NCBI GenBank assembly: GCA_021792365.1
Contig: JAJYUT010000001.1
Span: forward strand, 248,001-312,000
Length of the DNA stretch: 64,000 nt
Direction of reading: 5' to 3'
DNA from: Pseudomonadota bacterium
GTDB lineage: Bacteria; Pseudomonadota; Alphaproteobacteria; Dongiales; Dongiaceae
A program made the position numbers and the translations under genes. Of this stretch, positions 1 through 8,869 are shown one piece after another; positions within the stretch are counted from its first letter, which is position 1, and each line of letters starts with the position of its first letter. The notes beneath the pieces are model-generated. The model saw nothing but the letters and a program-made list of their open reading frames with translations. It made no database searches and was not told where the DNA came from.

Positions 1-1
1 C

Positions 2-1165
2 CGAAGAAAGCCGAACCCCGACGCACCAACCGTATTGCATCTGGTCAGCCGGCTGGATGGCGGCGGCGGGGCGCGGCTGGCGATCGACCTTTCCAGCGGC
101 GTGGTGGAATCCGGCGGGCGCGCGCTGATCGCCTATGATGGAGAGGCCTCGACCTACGAGTTGACGCGCCACCGGATCACGCCGATCGCGGAGGCGCTGA
201 CCAGCCGCAATCCCATTTCCGGCTACACGCTCACGCGGCGCCTCGCGCAGGTGATCCGCGAGCAGAAGGTCGACTTGGTGCATGCGCAGAACGCGACGCT
301 GGCGGCGGTCGGCGAGGCCGCAGCGCGCAAGGCCGGCGCGAAGATGATCACCACCTTCTGCGACGGTCCGGGCGAGATCGCCACGCTGTCGAAGAAGACG
401 CGCACGGCGCTGATCAATTCCGACCACGTGCTGACGCTCTCCTACCTCACCGCCAACCAGCTTGCGGACGCGCTGCCGGAATTGCGAGAGCGGGTGACCG
501 TGGTACCCTATGGCGTCGATCTCACGCGCTTCGATCCGCAGCGTGTCACGCCGCAGCGCGTGATCCAGATGGCGCAGGCCTGGCGCGTGCCCGACGACAA
601 GCCGATCGTCATGCTGCCGGCGCGCTACGTGCCGCAGAAGGGTCATGCGCTGCTGCTGGAAGCGCTGGCCGAGGTCAAGGACATCAGCCTGCGCTGCCTC
701 ATGGTCGGCCCTTCGGCGGATGGCGGTGCCTATCGCGACCAGCTCGAGAAGCTGGTCAATATGATGGGGCTGGACGATCGCGTGCTGCTGGCGGACGAGT
801 GCCGCGACATGCCGGCGGCGCTTATGCTGGCGGATCTGGTGGTGGCGCCGGACCTGACGCCCTCGACCTACAACCGCGTGGTGATCGAGGCCCAGGCACT
901 CGGCCGGCCGCTGGTGGTCAGCGATTTCCCCTGTGCGCGCGAACTGGTGGAAGGCAGCTCCATGGCCTGGCTGGTGCCGCCCAACGATGCGCAGTCACTG
1001 GCCTGGGCGATCCGCGATGCGCTCGCCTTGCCCTCGGAAGAGCGGCAGGCGCGCACGACACAGGTGATCGAGAACCTGCAGCGCCGGTCCGACCGCGACT
1101 GGATGCGCCAGCGCGTGCTCGGCATGTATTGGGACCTTTCCGGCAAGCCGGGCGCGCCGTTCTAG
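2..1165 (+). CDS. Glycosyltransferase family 4 protein, 5' end outside the window
   Basis: The reading frame is open from base 2, and the residues before the first possible start (TTG at 35) already look like the family, so the gene begins upstream of the window. The visible 387 residues show a GT-B fold: an N-terminal half with VLHLVSRLDGGGG, then PYGVDLTRFDP at the domain hinge and a C-terminal nucleotide-sugar half with RYVPQKGHALLLEAL and a late VVIEAQALGRPLV. It probably transfers a sugar from a nucleotide sugar to a cell-surface glycan at the cytoplasmic membrane. In the usual E-x7-E motif the second Glu is present (VVIEAQ) but the first position is Ser (STYNRVVIE). This may alter sugar choice or simply reflect family variation. 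The acceptor cannot be deduced. Confidence 0.85.
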   Translation, partial: RRKPNPDAPTVLHLVSRLDGGGGARLAIDLSSGVVESGGRALIAYDGEASTYELTRHRITPIAEALTSRNPISGYTLTRRLAQVIREQKVDLVHAQNATLAAVGEAAARKAGAKMITTFCDGPGEIATLSKKTRTALINSDHVLTLSYLTANQLADALPELRERVTVVPYGVDLTRFDPQRVTPQRVIQMAQAWRVPDDKPIVMLPARYVPQKGHALLLEALAEVKDISLRCLMVGPSADGGAYRDQLEKLVNMMGLDDRVLLADECRDMPAALMLADLVVAPDLTPSTYNRVVIEAQALGRPLVVSDFPCARELVEGSSMAWLVPPNDAQSLAWAIRDALALPSEERQARTTQVIENLQRRSDRDWMRQRVLGMYWDLSGKPGAPF

Positions 1166-1268
1166 CGGCGCGGCGCCGGGAACCGGGCGCCCTTGTTCCT
1201 GTTAGGGCTGGGACCGCGGTGCAGATCGCCCTGCGAGCCGCCGCTGACCCCTCAGGAAGGAGCCGACG

Positions 1269-1463
1269 ATGATCCGCAAGGTGAGCTTCAACGCCTATTG
1301 CCTCCACCCCGGGACGGTCGCCCGGAACTTCGGCGGCTGGGAGGCGGGCCCCTATCGCGAGCGCGCCGCCAACGCCGACCGCGCGAAGGCGATGCAGGTC
1401 TTCAAGCGCAAGCGGGCGCCCGTTCCGCTGAATCCCAAGCAACGGCGCGCCGACGCGTGGTAG
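1269..1463 (+). CDS. Small hypothetical protein (64 aa)
   Basis: I do not recognise the family. The ATG is preceded by AGGAAGGAG at a good distance (CCGACG spacer), which supports translation. The product is basic, rich in Arg and Lys, with no signal peptide or membrane segment. The C-terminal half (KAMQVFKRKRAPVPLNPKQRR) looks disordered and could bind nucleic acid, but that is inference. Its stop codon overlaps the probable GTG start of the broken DUF3175 gene that follows, so the two may have been one transcription unit. Confidence 0.55.
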   Translation: MIRKVSFNAYCLHPGTVARNFGGWEAGPYRERAANADRAKAMQVFKRKRAPVPLNPKQRRADAW

Positions 1464-1796
1464 CACGCCGGACAGCCGCCAGCCGGCGCGCCCCAGGCGG
1501 CCGCAGGGCGGGCGCCGGGAAAAGCCGCCCCTGGTCCGGCCAGGTCACGCGCCGGAGCAACGCCCTGGACCTCGAACCGGCGGTCTTCCGATCGGGCGAC
1601 CCGCACAAGATCGCCCTTTCCCTCAAACGCTCGGCCGAGCCCAGCAGGCGGCGCAAGAGCGCGCCCTACCGCTCCGCGGTGTCGATGCTGACCTTGTTAT
1701 ATCAACCGGGCTGGCCGGACCCTGCCCCGGCGGCAGGTCCGCGTCCTGGAACGAGCCAAGGGGGAGCTGCGCAAGGTGTTCGGCCGCCGCATGTGA
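1457..1796 (+). pseudogene. DUF3175 protein gene, single-base frameshift
   Basis: From a GTG at 1457 the frame reads a good DUF3175-type protein: WSGQVTRRSNALDLEPAVF, then SLKRSAEPSRRRKSAPYRSA and SMLT. At 1694-1697 one extra base (ttgt where the family needs a single Phe codon) throws it out of frame. Reading on from 1698 restores the family ending, YINRAGRTLPRRQVRVLERA followed by KGELRKVFGRRM and a TGA at 1794. The two halves join perfectly if one base is removed. The gene is therefore either recently broken or carries a sequencing error. The function of DUF3175 proteins is not known to me. The start could also lie elsewhere, since no strong ribosome binding site precedes 1457. Confidence 0.8.
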
Positions 1797-1878
1797 TCGC
1801 GTCAGGCTCCAGGCGGTTTTTCCCGAATATTACGACCTGCTCACAACAGATATGACAGTTTTGCGATAACCTGCCGGG

Positions 1879-2589
1879 ATGAGCGGGTGGCTTTCCAAGT
1901 TCGCGGGGACACGGCCCGTGAAGCCGCCCGTTGAACTCCGCGAAAGGCCTGCGCGGCTTGTCCGCGAGGCGGTCGCCGGCCAGCGACAGCAGGCCCTTCC
2001 TTGGGCGCTCCTGGCGCTGACAGTGGCAGGGACGCTCTTGGGCATGGGGTCCTATGTCCTTGCCGTGACCGGTCAGCCGCTCGGTGTCCTGGTGCGGGAT
2101 GCCAACGCCATCGCCGGGCAGCCCAACTATTTCGGTGCCCTGGAGCATGCCGGAATTCTCCTGACGAGCGGCGCCGGGTGGATCGCGGCCTTCAGCGCCC
2201 TGTTCTGCCGCGGACAGGCGGCGCGATTTCTGCTTCTGGGAGGCTCGCTTTCCCTCCTCCTCGCCGCAGACGATCTCTATATGCTCCATGAAAGCGGCCC
2301 GCGCTTTGGCATCGCGGAAACCTTCGTCTTTGCCTTCTATGCCTTGCTCCTGGTGGCGCTGGTCGTCACCAGCCTTCGGCATTTCCTCAGTACACCCTTC
2401 GTGCTGCTCGGGGCGGCTATGGCGCTGTTCGCGATTGCCGTATTCTTTGATGCGACCCGTTACACGCCGTTCGGCCTGCCTTCGGGTGCCGAGGATTGCC
2501 TGGAGCTGGTCGGGATCTGTTTCTGGACGGTCTATTTCGTCAAGTGCAGCCGGGACGCGTTGTTGGACCGCGGGCGCGACCCTCTCTAG
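1879..2589 (+). CDS. Hypothetical multi-pass membrane protein (236 aa)
   Basis: I do not recognise a named family. After about 38 cytoplasmic residues rich in Arg there are roughly six hydrophobic segments: residues 40-62, 90-108, 113-130, 147-165, 171-190 and about 205-222. A charged motif, DDLYMLHE, lies at the end of the third segment. Paired acidic residues followed by His-Glu at a membrane boundary could form a metal or catalytic site, but that is inference. The ATG is the first in the frame and there is only a weak purine stretch upstream. It stands alone between the DUF3175 relic and rpmI and shares no obvious pathway with either. Confidence 0.75.
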   Translation: MSGWLSKFAGTRPVKPPVELRERPARLVREAVAGQRQQALPWALLALTVAGTLLGMGSYVLAVTGQPLGVLVRDANAIAGQPNYFGALEHAGILLTSGAGWIAAFSALFCRGQAARFLLLGGSLSLLLAADDLYMLHESGPRFGIAETFVFAFYALLLVALVVTSLRHFLSTPFVLLGAAMALFAIAVFFDATRYTPFGLPSGAEDCLELVGICFWTVYFVKCSRDALLDRGRDPL

Positions 2590-2616
2590 AGGGCATTTCC
2601 CACTGGTCCTGTCGGC

Positions 2617-2645
2617 TTGCCAAGCCGGGGACCCGTCTGTATAAC
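2617..2645 (+). promoter_or_regulatory. Predicted sigma-70-type promoter of rpmI-rplT
   Basis: A -35 hexamer TTGCCA (2617-2622) and a -10 hexamer TATAAC (2640-2645) are separated by 17 bases, each matching five of six consensus positions. Transcription would start near 2652 and give a leader of about 80 bases before the L35 start. The leader contains a GGCGG-aag-CCGCC hairpin that could take part in ribosomal-protein feedback, though no known L20 leader structure is recognised. Confidence 0.6.
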
Positions 2646-2732
2646 CGCGCGTCCGGCGGAAGCCGCCTCTGGGCCATGAATGGGCATGCCCACGCGCCAT
2701 CGCCGTATCTAACCAGTTGAAGGAACATGAAA

Positions 2733-2936
2733 ATGCCCAAGATGAAGACCAAGAGCAGCGCCAAAAAGCGCTTCAAGCTCACCGCCTCCGGCAAGGTGAA
2801 GTTCAAGCCCGCCAACAAGCGCCACGGCCTCGTCAACCGGCCGACGCAGATGAAGCGGCAGAGCCGTCGCAATGCAGTGATGTTCGAGGGCGATGCGAAG
2901 AAGGTGATTCGCTTCTTCCTACCCAACGGCCTCTAA
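2733..2936 (+). CDS. rpmI: 50S ribosomal protein L35
   Basis: The 67-residue product begins [14 protein letters not shown] and is very basic, matching L35 along its length. L35 is a small protein of the large ribosomal subunit. There are two in-frame ATGs six bases apart. The second (2733) is chosen because GAAGGA at 2719-2724 lies eight bases before it, whereas the first is only two bases away, and because L35 proteins normally start MPK. It is cotranscribed with rplT 24 bases downstream. The usual upstream partner infC is not present here. Confidence 0.97.
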   Translation: MPKMKTKSSAKKRFKLTASGKVKFKPANKRHGLVNRPTQMKRQSRRNAVMFEGDAKKVIRFFLPNGL

Positions 2937-2960
2937 CCCCCAGCGCGACGGAGAGACACC

Positions 2961-3323
2961 ATGGCACGTACTAAACGCGGCGTTACCTCGCACGCGCGGC
3001 ACAAGAAGGTCCTCGACATGGCCAAGGGCTATGTCGGGCGGGCCAACAACAACTATCGCATCGCGCTGGAAAAGGTCGAAAAGGGCCTGCAATACGCGTA
3101 TCGCGACCGGCGCAACCGGAAGCGCGACTTCCGCGGCCTGTGGATCCAGCGCATCAATGCCGGTGCGCGCGAGCACGGCTTGACCTATTCTCAGTTCATC
3201 AATGGCGTGAAGCGCGCCGGGATTGAACTGGACCGCAAGGTTCTGTCGGATCTGGCGATCCGCGAGCCGGCGGCCTTCGCGGCCATTGCCAAGCAGGCGC
3301 AAGAGGCACTCAAAAAGGCTTAG
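2961..3323 (+). CDS. rplT: 50S ribosomal protein L20
   Basis: The 120-residue protein begins [18 protein letters not shown] and contains [13 protein letters not shown] and [20 protein letters not shown], which are signatures of L20. L20 is needed early in 50S assembly and in many bacteria also represses its own operon. The length is normal and the ATG is preceded by GGAGAG. It is the second gene of the rpmI-rplT unit, and the lipoprotein gene that follows starts only six bases after its stop. Confidence 0.98.
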   Translation: MARTKRGVTSHARHKKVLDMAKGYVGRANNNYRIALEKVEKGLQYAYRDRRNRKRDFRGLWIQRINAGAREHGLTYSQFINGVKRAGIELDRKVLSDLAIREPAAFAAIAKQAQEALKKA

Positions 3324-3329
3324 GAGCCG

Positions 3330-3746
3330 ATGGCTGGCGGCTGGGTTCGGCGCTCGATCCTGATACTTCCGCTGGCCGGCGCCTTGGCCCTGGTGGGGTG
3401 CGATAGCTACGAATCCGACATTGCCGCCGTGAAGCGCGCCAAGACCGTGCCCGGCCAGACCAACGAGGAACTCGTGATGGATCTGGCCGGCGCCCGCGCC
3501 TCCATCGAATGGACCGCCGAGCGGTCCCAGGTCTATGACAATGACGACATCATTGCCGTGATCGCCACCATCCACCGCCTGGGGCAGCAGGGCCGGCGCA
3601 GCAAGGTGGACCTGGTCTATATCCACAACCGGCAGACCCAGAAGATCTCCTTTGAGGAGCTCCGCCTGAACGGCCAGCGGCAGGATCTGCTGTCGGGCGC
3701 GCTCAACCTCTTCCTGCTGGACCAGTTTAAGCTGCAACTGCAATAG
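3330..3746 (+). CDS. Small predicted lipoprotein of unknown function
   Basis: A basic start followed by a hydrophobic stretch ends in a lipobox, LVGC, with Cys at about residue 24. The 138-residue product should therefore be lipidated and anchored in the envelope. The mature part ([19 protein letters not shown], then a region ending [14 protein letters not shown]) is not one I can assign. Its AGGAG ribosome binding site overlaps the rplT stop codon, which suggests cotranscription with the ribosomal protein genes. A hairpin follows before pheS. Placement between rplT and pheS is the only clue to role and is weak. Confidence 0.8.
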   Translation: MAGGWVRRSILILPLAGALALVGCDSYESDIAAVKRAKTVPGQTNEELVMDLAGARASIEWTAERSQVYDNDDIIAVIATIHRLGQQGRRSKVDLVYIHNRQTQKISFEELRLNGQRQDLLSGALNLFLLDQFKLQLQ

Positions 3747-3770
3747 CAAGCCGGCCAGACACGTTTTGGA

Positions 3771-3800
3771 GGGGAGGCCGGACTTGCTCCGGGCCTCCCC
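3771..3800 (+). terminator. Hairpin between the lipoprotein gene and pheS
   Basis: GGGGAGGCCGG pairs with CCGGGCCTCCCC around a short loop, with one unpaired C. Only a weak pyrimidine stretch (ttctcg) follows, so it is either a weak terminator or an attenuator in front of pheST. No Phe-rich leader peptide is visible. Confidence 0.45.
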
Positions 3801-3840
3801 TTCTCGTATCTGGTTGGCGCGAAAGTTTAGGATGGCATCG

Positions 3841-4920
3841 ATGCAACATCTGGACGGGCTCAAGGATAAGTGGCTGGCGGCGATCGCCGGCGCGGGAGCC
3901 CTGGATCAACTGGAGAGCCTGCGGGTCGAAGCCCTGGGCAAGAAGGGCGAGGTCACGGGCCTGATGAAGACCCTGGGCAGCCTGTCGCCCGAGGAGCGCA
4001 AGAGCGCAGGCCAGTCGCTGAACCAGCTCAAGGACGCGCTGGCCGAAGCGATCGAGGCGCGCAAGGCCGCGCTCGAGGAAGGGGCGCTGAACCAGCGCCT
4101 GAAGCGCGAGACGCTCGACCTCAGCTTGCCGGCACGGCCGGAGCTGGACGGGCGCCTGCACCCGATCAGCCAGACCATCGACGAGATCGTCGCGATCTTC
4201 GGCGAGATGGGCTTCGGGGTCGCCGAAGGGCCGGATATCGAGGACGATTTCAAGAACTTCACCGCGCTCAACATCCCGCCGGACCACCCGGCGCGCCAGA
4301 TGCAGGACACCTTTTACCTGCCGAAGAAGCCCGGCGAGAAGGAGGCGATGGTGCTGCGCACCCATACCTCGCCGGTGCAGATCCGCACCATGATGTCGAA
4401 GAAGCCGCCGATCCGCGTGATCTGCCCGGGCCGTACCTACCGCTCGGATTCGGACATGACGCATACGCCGATGTTCCACCAGGTCGAGGGACTCGTGGTG
4501 GACGAGACGACGCATATGGGGCACCTCAAGGGCTGCCTGATCGATTTCGTGCGCGCATTCTTCGGCATCGACGATCTGCCGGTCCGGTTCCGCAACAGCT
4601 TCTTCCCCTTCACCGAGCCTTCGGCGGAGGTCGATATCGGCTGCGACCGCTCGGGCGGCGAATTGAAGCTCGGCCAAGGCAAGGATTGGCTGGAGATTCT
4701 GGGCTGCGGCATGGTTCACCCGAAGGTGCTCGCCAATTGCGGCATCGATCCCGCCAAATACCAGGGCTTCGCCTTCGGCATGGGGATCGAGCGCATCGCC
4801 ATGCTGAAATACGGCATCCCCGACCTGCGCACCTTTTTCGACGCCGATCTGCGCTGGCTCAAGCATTACGGATTCGTGCCGCTGGACGTGCCCTCCATGA
4901 CCGGGGGGCTGACGCGATGA
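3841..4920 (+). CDS. pheS: Phenylalanine-tRNA ligase alpha subunit
   Basis: This is the catalytic alpha subunit of the alpha2-beta2 enzyme that charges tRNA-Phe with phenylalanine in the cytoplasm. The N-terminal coiled-coil arm (about residues 1-90) is followed by the class II core. Motif 2 lies around [26 protein letters not shown], cited here only in part as [18 protein letters not shown], and motif 3 is [17 protein letters not shown]. The 359-residue length is normal. ATG 3841 is preferred over 3832 because AGGA at 3829-3832 lies eight bases before it. The stop overlaps the start of pheT (ATGA), so the subunits are translationally coupled. Confidence 0.97.
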   Translation: MQHLDGLKDKWLAAIAGAGALDQLESLRVEALGKKGEVTGLMKTLGSLSPEERKSAGQSLNQLKDALAEAIEARKAALEEGALNQRLKRETLDLSLPARPELDGRLHPISQTIDEIVAIFGEMGFGVAEGPDIEDDFKNFTALNIPPDHPARQMQDTFYLPKKPGEKEAMVLRTHTSPVQIRTMMSKKPPIRVICPGRTYRSDSDMTHTPMFHQVEGLVVDETTHMGHLKGCLIDFVRAFFGIDDLPVRFRNSFFPFTEPSAEVDIGCDRSGGELKLGQGKDWLEILGCGMVHPKVLANCGIDPAKYQGFAFGMGIERIAMLKYGIPDLRTFFDADLRWLKHYGFVPLDVPSMTGGLTR

Positions 4921-7319
4921 AGTTCACGTTGAAGTGGCTCAAGGAGCATCTCGATACGGATGCGGATGTCGCGACGATCGCGCGCACGCTCACCATGATC
5001 GGCCTCGAGGTCGAGCATATCGAGGACCGCGCCAGCGACCTCGCCCCCTTTACCATCGGCTACGTGGTCGAGGCGGTGCAGCACCCGAACGCCGACAAGC
5101 TGCGCGTCTGCAAGGTCGACACCGGCAAGGAGATCGTGCAGGTGGTGTGCGGCGCGCCCAATGCGCGCACCGGCATGAAGGGCGTGTTCGCGCCGGTCGG
5201 CAGCTTCATTCCCGGCACCAGACTCGATCTCAAGAAGGGCGTGATCCGCGGCGTTGAATCCAACGGCATGCTCTGCTCCATGCGCGAAATGGGACTGGGG
5301 CAGGATCATGACGGCATCATCGACCTTGCCGCCGATGCGCCGGTGGGGCAGAGCTTCGCCGCCTACATGGGCTATGGCGACCCGGTGTTCGAGATCAAGC
5401 TGACGCCGGACCGCGCCGATTGCCTCGGCGTCCATGGCATCGCGCGCGATCTGGCTGCGGCCGGCCTTGGCACGCTGAAGCCGTTCGAGCAGAAGCGGAT
5501 CGAGGGCACGTTCGAGAGCCCGCTCAAATGGCAGCGCGCGGATGTGGGCGATGCCTGCCCGCTCGCGGTCGGGCGCTATTTCCGCAACGTGACGAACGGC
5601 CCCAGCCCGCAATGGCTGCAGGAGCGGCTGATCGCCATCGGCCTGCGCCCCATTTCGGCGCTGGTCGACATCACCAATTTTGTCACTTATGACCTCAACC
5701 GGCCGCTGCACGTGTTCGATGCGGACAAGGTGAAGGGCCATCCCACCATGCGCATGGCCAAGGCCGGCGAGAACGTCCTGGCGCTCGACGGCATCGAATA
5801 CGCGCTCGAACCCGGCATGGTGGTGATCGCCGACGACAATCGAGTCGAGGCGATCGGCGGCGTCATGGGCGGCGAGCTGTCGGGCGTCACGCCCGAGACG
5901 CGCAACGTGTTCCTGGAATCGGCCCTGTTCGACGCCGTGAACACCGCCCGCACCGGCCGCAAGCTCGGCATCAATTCCGACGCGCGCTACCGCTTCGAAC
6001 GCGGGGTCGACCCGGAATCGGCCGATTGGGGCATCGAGGTCGGCACCAGGCTGATCCTGGAGCTGTGCGGCGGAGAGGCGAGCCACGTCACGCGCGCCGG
6101 CGAACGGCCGGAATGGCACCGCACCATCGCGTTCCGGCCGGAGCGGGTCCGGACCCTCGGTGGCGTCGAGGTGCCGGCGGAACGGCAACGCGACATTCTC
6201 TCCAAGCTCGGCTTCGGCGTGGAGGAAGAGAGCGCCGCGCGCTGGAGCGTGACGCCGCCTTCCTGGCGCGCTGACATCGAGGGCGAAGCTGACCTGGTCG
6301 AGGAAGTCATCCGCATCAACGACTACGACAACATCCCCGTGGTCTCGATGCCGAAGCTCTCGGCATTGCCGCATCCGGCGATCACGCCGCAGCAGCGCCG
6401 CGTGCCGCTGGCCAAGCGCCTGCTGGCGAGCCGTGGCCTGCTCGAAGCCGTCACCTTCAGCTTCATGCCGAGCGCGATTGCCAAGCTGTTCCAGCCGAAG
6501 GGTGCGAACGCGCCGCTGGTCATGCTGGCGAACCCGATCAGCGCCGATCTCGACGCCATGCGGCCATCGATTCTGGGCAACCTGCTGCTGGCGGCTGCGC
6601 GCAACGCGGCGCGCGGCTATCCCGATGTCGCCTTGTTCGAAGTCGGCCCCTCCTATCTCGACGAGACGGAGAAGGGCCAGATCCTCAGCGCGACCGGCGT
6701 GCGCGTCGGGCTTCATCGCCCACGCCACTGGGAGGGGAAGCCGCGCAACGCCGATGCGTTCGACGCCAAGGCCGATGCGCTGGCGCTGCTGCAGATGTTC
6801 GGCGCGCCGGTAGACAACCTGCAGGTCCTGCCCGAAGCGCCCGGCTACTACCACCCCGGCCGCTCGGCCGTGCTGCGCCTCGGCCCCACGATCCTGGCGC
6901 AATTCGGCGAATTGCACCCCAACGTGCTCAAGGCCTGCGACCTCAAAGGGCCGGCCGTCGGATTCGAAGTGTTCCTCGATCGCCTGCCGACGACGCGCGC
7001 CAAAGGCACCGCACGACCGCTGCTCAACGCCTCGCCGTTCCAGCCGCTGGAGCGCGACTTCGCGTTCCTGGTGGATGCGGGGGTGGCGGCCGACAAGTTG
7101 ATCCGGGCGGCGAAGAGTGCGGACAAGGCGCTGATCACCGAGGCCAAGGTGTTCGACCTGTTCCAGGGCGGCGCGCTGCCCGAGGGCAAGAAGTCGATCG
7201 CCTTCTCCGTCACGATCCAGCCGCGCGAGCGCACGCTCACGGACCAGGAGATCGAAGCGCTGAGCGCCAAGATCGTCGCAGCGGTGAACAAGGCGACGGG
7301 CGGAGAGTTGCGCAAGTAG
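4917..7319 (+). CDS. pheT: Phenylalanine-tRNA ligase beta subunit
   Basis: The 800-residue protein starts [18 protein letters not shown]. It carries the EMAP-like tRNA-binding domain (about residues 40-150, with [17 protein letters not shown]), the B3/B4 editing region, the B5 domain (about 400-475), the inactive synthetase-like core and a C-terminal anticodon-binding domain ([11 protein letters not shown], about 705-800). It recognises tRNA-Phe and edits mischarged tyrosine. The ATG overlaps the pheS stop. A longer open frame runs upstream through pheS in the wrong phase and is not part of this gene. The next gene is convergent, 23 bases away. Confidence 0.98.
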   Translation: MKFTLKWLKEHLDTDADVATIARTLTMIGLEVEHIEDRASDLAPFTIGYVVEAVQHPNADKLRVCKVDTGKEIVQVVCGAPNARTGMKGVFAPVGSFIPGTRLDLKKGVIRGVESNGMLCSMREMGLGQDHDGIIDLAADAPVGQSFAAYMGYGDPVFEIKLTPDRADCLGVHGIARDLAAAGLGTLKPFEQKRIEGTFESPLKWQRADVGDACPLAVGRYFRNVTNGPSPQWLQERLIAIGLRPISALVDITNFVTYDLNRPLHVFDADKVKGHPTMRMAKAGENVLALDGIEYALEPGMVVIADDNRVEAIGGVMGGELSGVTPETRNVFLESALFDAVNTARTGRKLGINSDARYRFERGVDPESADWGIEVGTRLILELCGGEASHVTRAGERPEWHRTIAFRPERVRTLGGVEVPAERQRDILSKLGFGVEEESAARWSVTPPSWRADIEGEADLVEEVIRINDYDNIPVVSMPKLSALPHPAITPQQRRVPLAKRLLASRGLLEAVTFSFMPSAIAKLFQPKGANAPLVMLANPISADLDAMRPSILGNLLLAAARNAARGYPDVALFEVGPSYLDETEKGQILSATGVRVGLHRPRHWEGKPRNADAFDAKADALALLQMFGAPVDNLQVLPEAPGYYHPGRSAVLRLGPTILAQFGELHPNVLKACDLKGPAVGFEVFLDRLPTTRAKGTARPLLNASPFQPLERDFAFLVDAGVAADKLIRAAKSADKALITEAKVFDLFQGGALPEGKKSIAFSVTIQPRERTLTDQEIEALSAKIVAAVNKATGGELRK

Positions 7320-7342
7320 CGCGTTAGCCGATGGCGAGCGGC

Positions 7343-7861
7343 TTAGGGCCGCGCCGACAGGTTCTCTGCGATGAGATCCTCGGCCAGGAACTGTCCCGCC
7401 CGCGTCCATGCCTGCTCGTTGTCGCCGCGGAAGGAGATGGTGCGATCGAACACGACCTGGTCCGTCGTGAGATCGACGACCTGAGCCTTTCCGAACTGGA
7501 TCAATGTGCTCATCTTGTGGATGCCGCCATAGAGCAGCAGGCGGGCGCCGGATTGCCGCGCGGCTTCCGTCAGGGACTCCGCATCCATCGCGCCGGCCGA
7601 GCATGGCGGCTGCGGGCAGTCCAGCGGGACCACCTGGTATTTCCCGCTCGCCGACAGCTCATCGCGGATGAGGCGCGCGAAGTCCTGGAGACGCCCCGCA
7701 TGCTCCGTCGACTGGTTGCGCACCTCGCCGGAGGAGTCCACGTAGTCGAAATCGGCGACGGCGAGCGCGACCTCGTCGGCAGCGGCCATCGAGGCACTGC
7801 CACAGGAAAACGACAGCGCCGCGATGCCGAGCAGCGCAGGGACCCGGCGCGCGCGCTTCAT
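7343..7861 (-). CDS. Secreted DUF2380-like protein, second of a tandem pair
   Basis: A signal peptide (MKRARRVPALLGIAALSF, cut near AAADE) precedes a soluble domain of about 145 residues with VALAVADFDYVDSSGE, DCPQPPCSAG and ARLLLYGGIHKMSTLIQFG, ending VFDRTISFRGDN. I place it with DUF2380/DUF3280-type periplasmic proteins from memory of the motif style, with moderate certainty. Two conserved Cys may form a disulfide. The start codon overlaps the stop of the paralogous gene at 7858-8406 (ATGA), so the two are coupled. The paralogues share the same order of motifs, so this is a tandem duplication. Confidence 0.75.
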   Translation of the reverse strand: MKRARRVPALLGIAALSFSCGSASMAAADEVALAVADFDYVDSSGEVRNQSTEHAGRLQDFARLIRDELSASGKYQVVPLDCPQPPCSAGAMDAESLTEAARQSGARLLLYGGIHKMSTLIQFGKAQVVDLTTDQVVFDRTISFRGDNEQAWTRAGQFLAEDLIAENLSARP

Positions 7862-8406
7862 CGTGTGGTGACTTCCGCTCTGCCCAGGTTCTCCTTCATG
7901 AGCTCCGCGACCAGGTAATCGGCGGCATAATCCCAGGCTTCCTTGCTGTCGTCGCGGAACACGATGTTGCGGTCGAAGACCAGCCGGTCCGCCTCAAGGT
8001 CCACCGCTTCCGCATTGCCGTATTGGACGACGGTGTTCATCTTCTGGATGCCCCCGAAGATCAGCAGCCGGGCGCCGGCGGCGCGCGCCTTGGCAATCAG
8101 TTCGCCGGCGTCCGTCCGGCCGGCCGAGCAGGGGACGGGCTCGCAGTCCAGGGATACAACGCGATAGCGGCCGCTCTGGGCGAGGCCGTCGCGGACCTGC
8201 TGCACCAGGTTGCGCAGCCGCTCCGTGCTTGCCGGCCCCTGGTCCAGCAGCCCGCCGGAACGTCCGACATAGTCGAACTCGAGCACCGCCACCGCCACCT
8301 GTTCGGCGGCGGCGGATGCGCCGGAGAACGCGGCGAAGGCGGATGCCATCGCGAGGCAGCGCAGCGGGCGCGGGATTGACCGGGATTGCATGATCATCAG
8401 GCCCAT
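7858..8406 (-). CDS. Secreted DUF2380-like protein, first of a tandem pair
   Basis: The 182-residue protein has a signal peptide ending near ASAAAEQ, then VAVAVLEFDYVGRSGG, DCEPVPCSAGRTDAGEL, RLLIFGGIQKMNTVVQYG and VFDRNIVFRDDSKEAWDY. The mature part aligns with the downstream paralogue, including the Cys pair. Three in-frame ATGs lie within the first six codons (8406, 8397, 8391) and none has a clear ribosome binding site, so the exact start is open. It is divergent from the cidA/lrgB genes across about 95 bases. Function is unknown. A ligand-binding or stress-sensing periplasmic role is only a guess. Confidence 0.75.
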   Translation of the reverse strand: MGLMIMQSRSIPRPLRCLAMASAFAAFSGASAAAEQVAVAVLEFDYVGRSGGLLDQGPASTERLRNLVQQVRDGLAQSGRYRVVSLDCEPVPCSAGRTDAGELIAKARAAGARLLIFGGIQKMNTVVQYGNAEAVDLEADRLVFDRNIVFRDDSKEAWDYAADYLVAELMKENLGRAEVTTR

Positions 8407-8500
8407 GTGATCTGTGGATGATTGGCCAATTCGGCGCTCGGCGCGTCCGCGGCGTCAACTTGGCCGAAGGCACAAGATTTGCCCGAAAGGAGCGCCATCC

Positions 8501-8869
8501 ATGATCGAAGCCGGCATCCTTCTGCTGCTCTGCCAGCTCGCGGGCGAGAGCATTGTGCGCGCGCTGGCGGTCCCGGTGCCCGGGCCGGTGCTGGGCGCGC
8601 TGTTCATGCTGGCGTTCCTCGCGCTGCGGCGGGGCGTGCCGGACAATCTGGCCCGCACCAGTCATGACCTGCTGGCGAATTTCTCGCTGCTGTTCGTGCC
8701 GGCGGGGACCGGCATCATCCTGCATGCAGCGCGGCTGGAGGCGGAGGCGCTGGCGCTGATCGCCGCCTTGATCGGCTCAACCGCCCTCACCATCGCGGTC
8801 GCGTCCCTGGCGTTCGTGGGGATGGACCGGCTGCTGGGCGGCACGCAGCCGAAGGAGCAGCAGCCATGA
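8501..8869 (+). CDS. CidA/LrgA family membrane protein
   Basis: The 122-residue protein has four hydrophobic segments and the family features PVPGPVLGALFMLAFLAL and LLFVPAGTGIILH. CidA/LrgA proteins are holin-like membrane proteins linked to murein hydrolase control and, in newer work, to export of small organic acids. The ATG at 8501 is chosen because AAAGGAG lies nine bases upstream. An earlier in-frame start exists but lacks one. The stop overlaps the start of the LrgB-type partner (ATGA), the usual pairing. Confidence 0.9.
   Translation: MIEAGILLLLCQLAGESIVRALAVPVPGPVLGALFMLAFLALRRGVPDNLARTSHDLLANFSLLFVPAGTGIILHAARLEAEALALIAALIGSTALTIAVASLAFVGMDRLLGGTQPKEQQP

Noticed and set aside
3747-3840. 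Phenylalanine leader-peptide attenuator before pheST
   Set aside because: There is a hairpin but no short Phe-rich open frame with a ribosome binding site.
3870-4916. Upstream part of an 1149-residue open frame that runs into pheT
   Set aside because: It overlaps pheS in another phase and encodes Arg/Gly/Pro-rich nonsense. Real pheT begins at 4917.
4866-7604. 912-residue open frame on the minus strand
   Set aside because: It is antisense to pheT and reflects high G+C codon structure. There is no family resemblance and no ribosome binding site.
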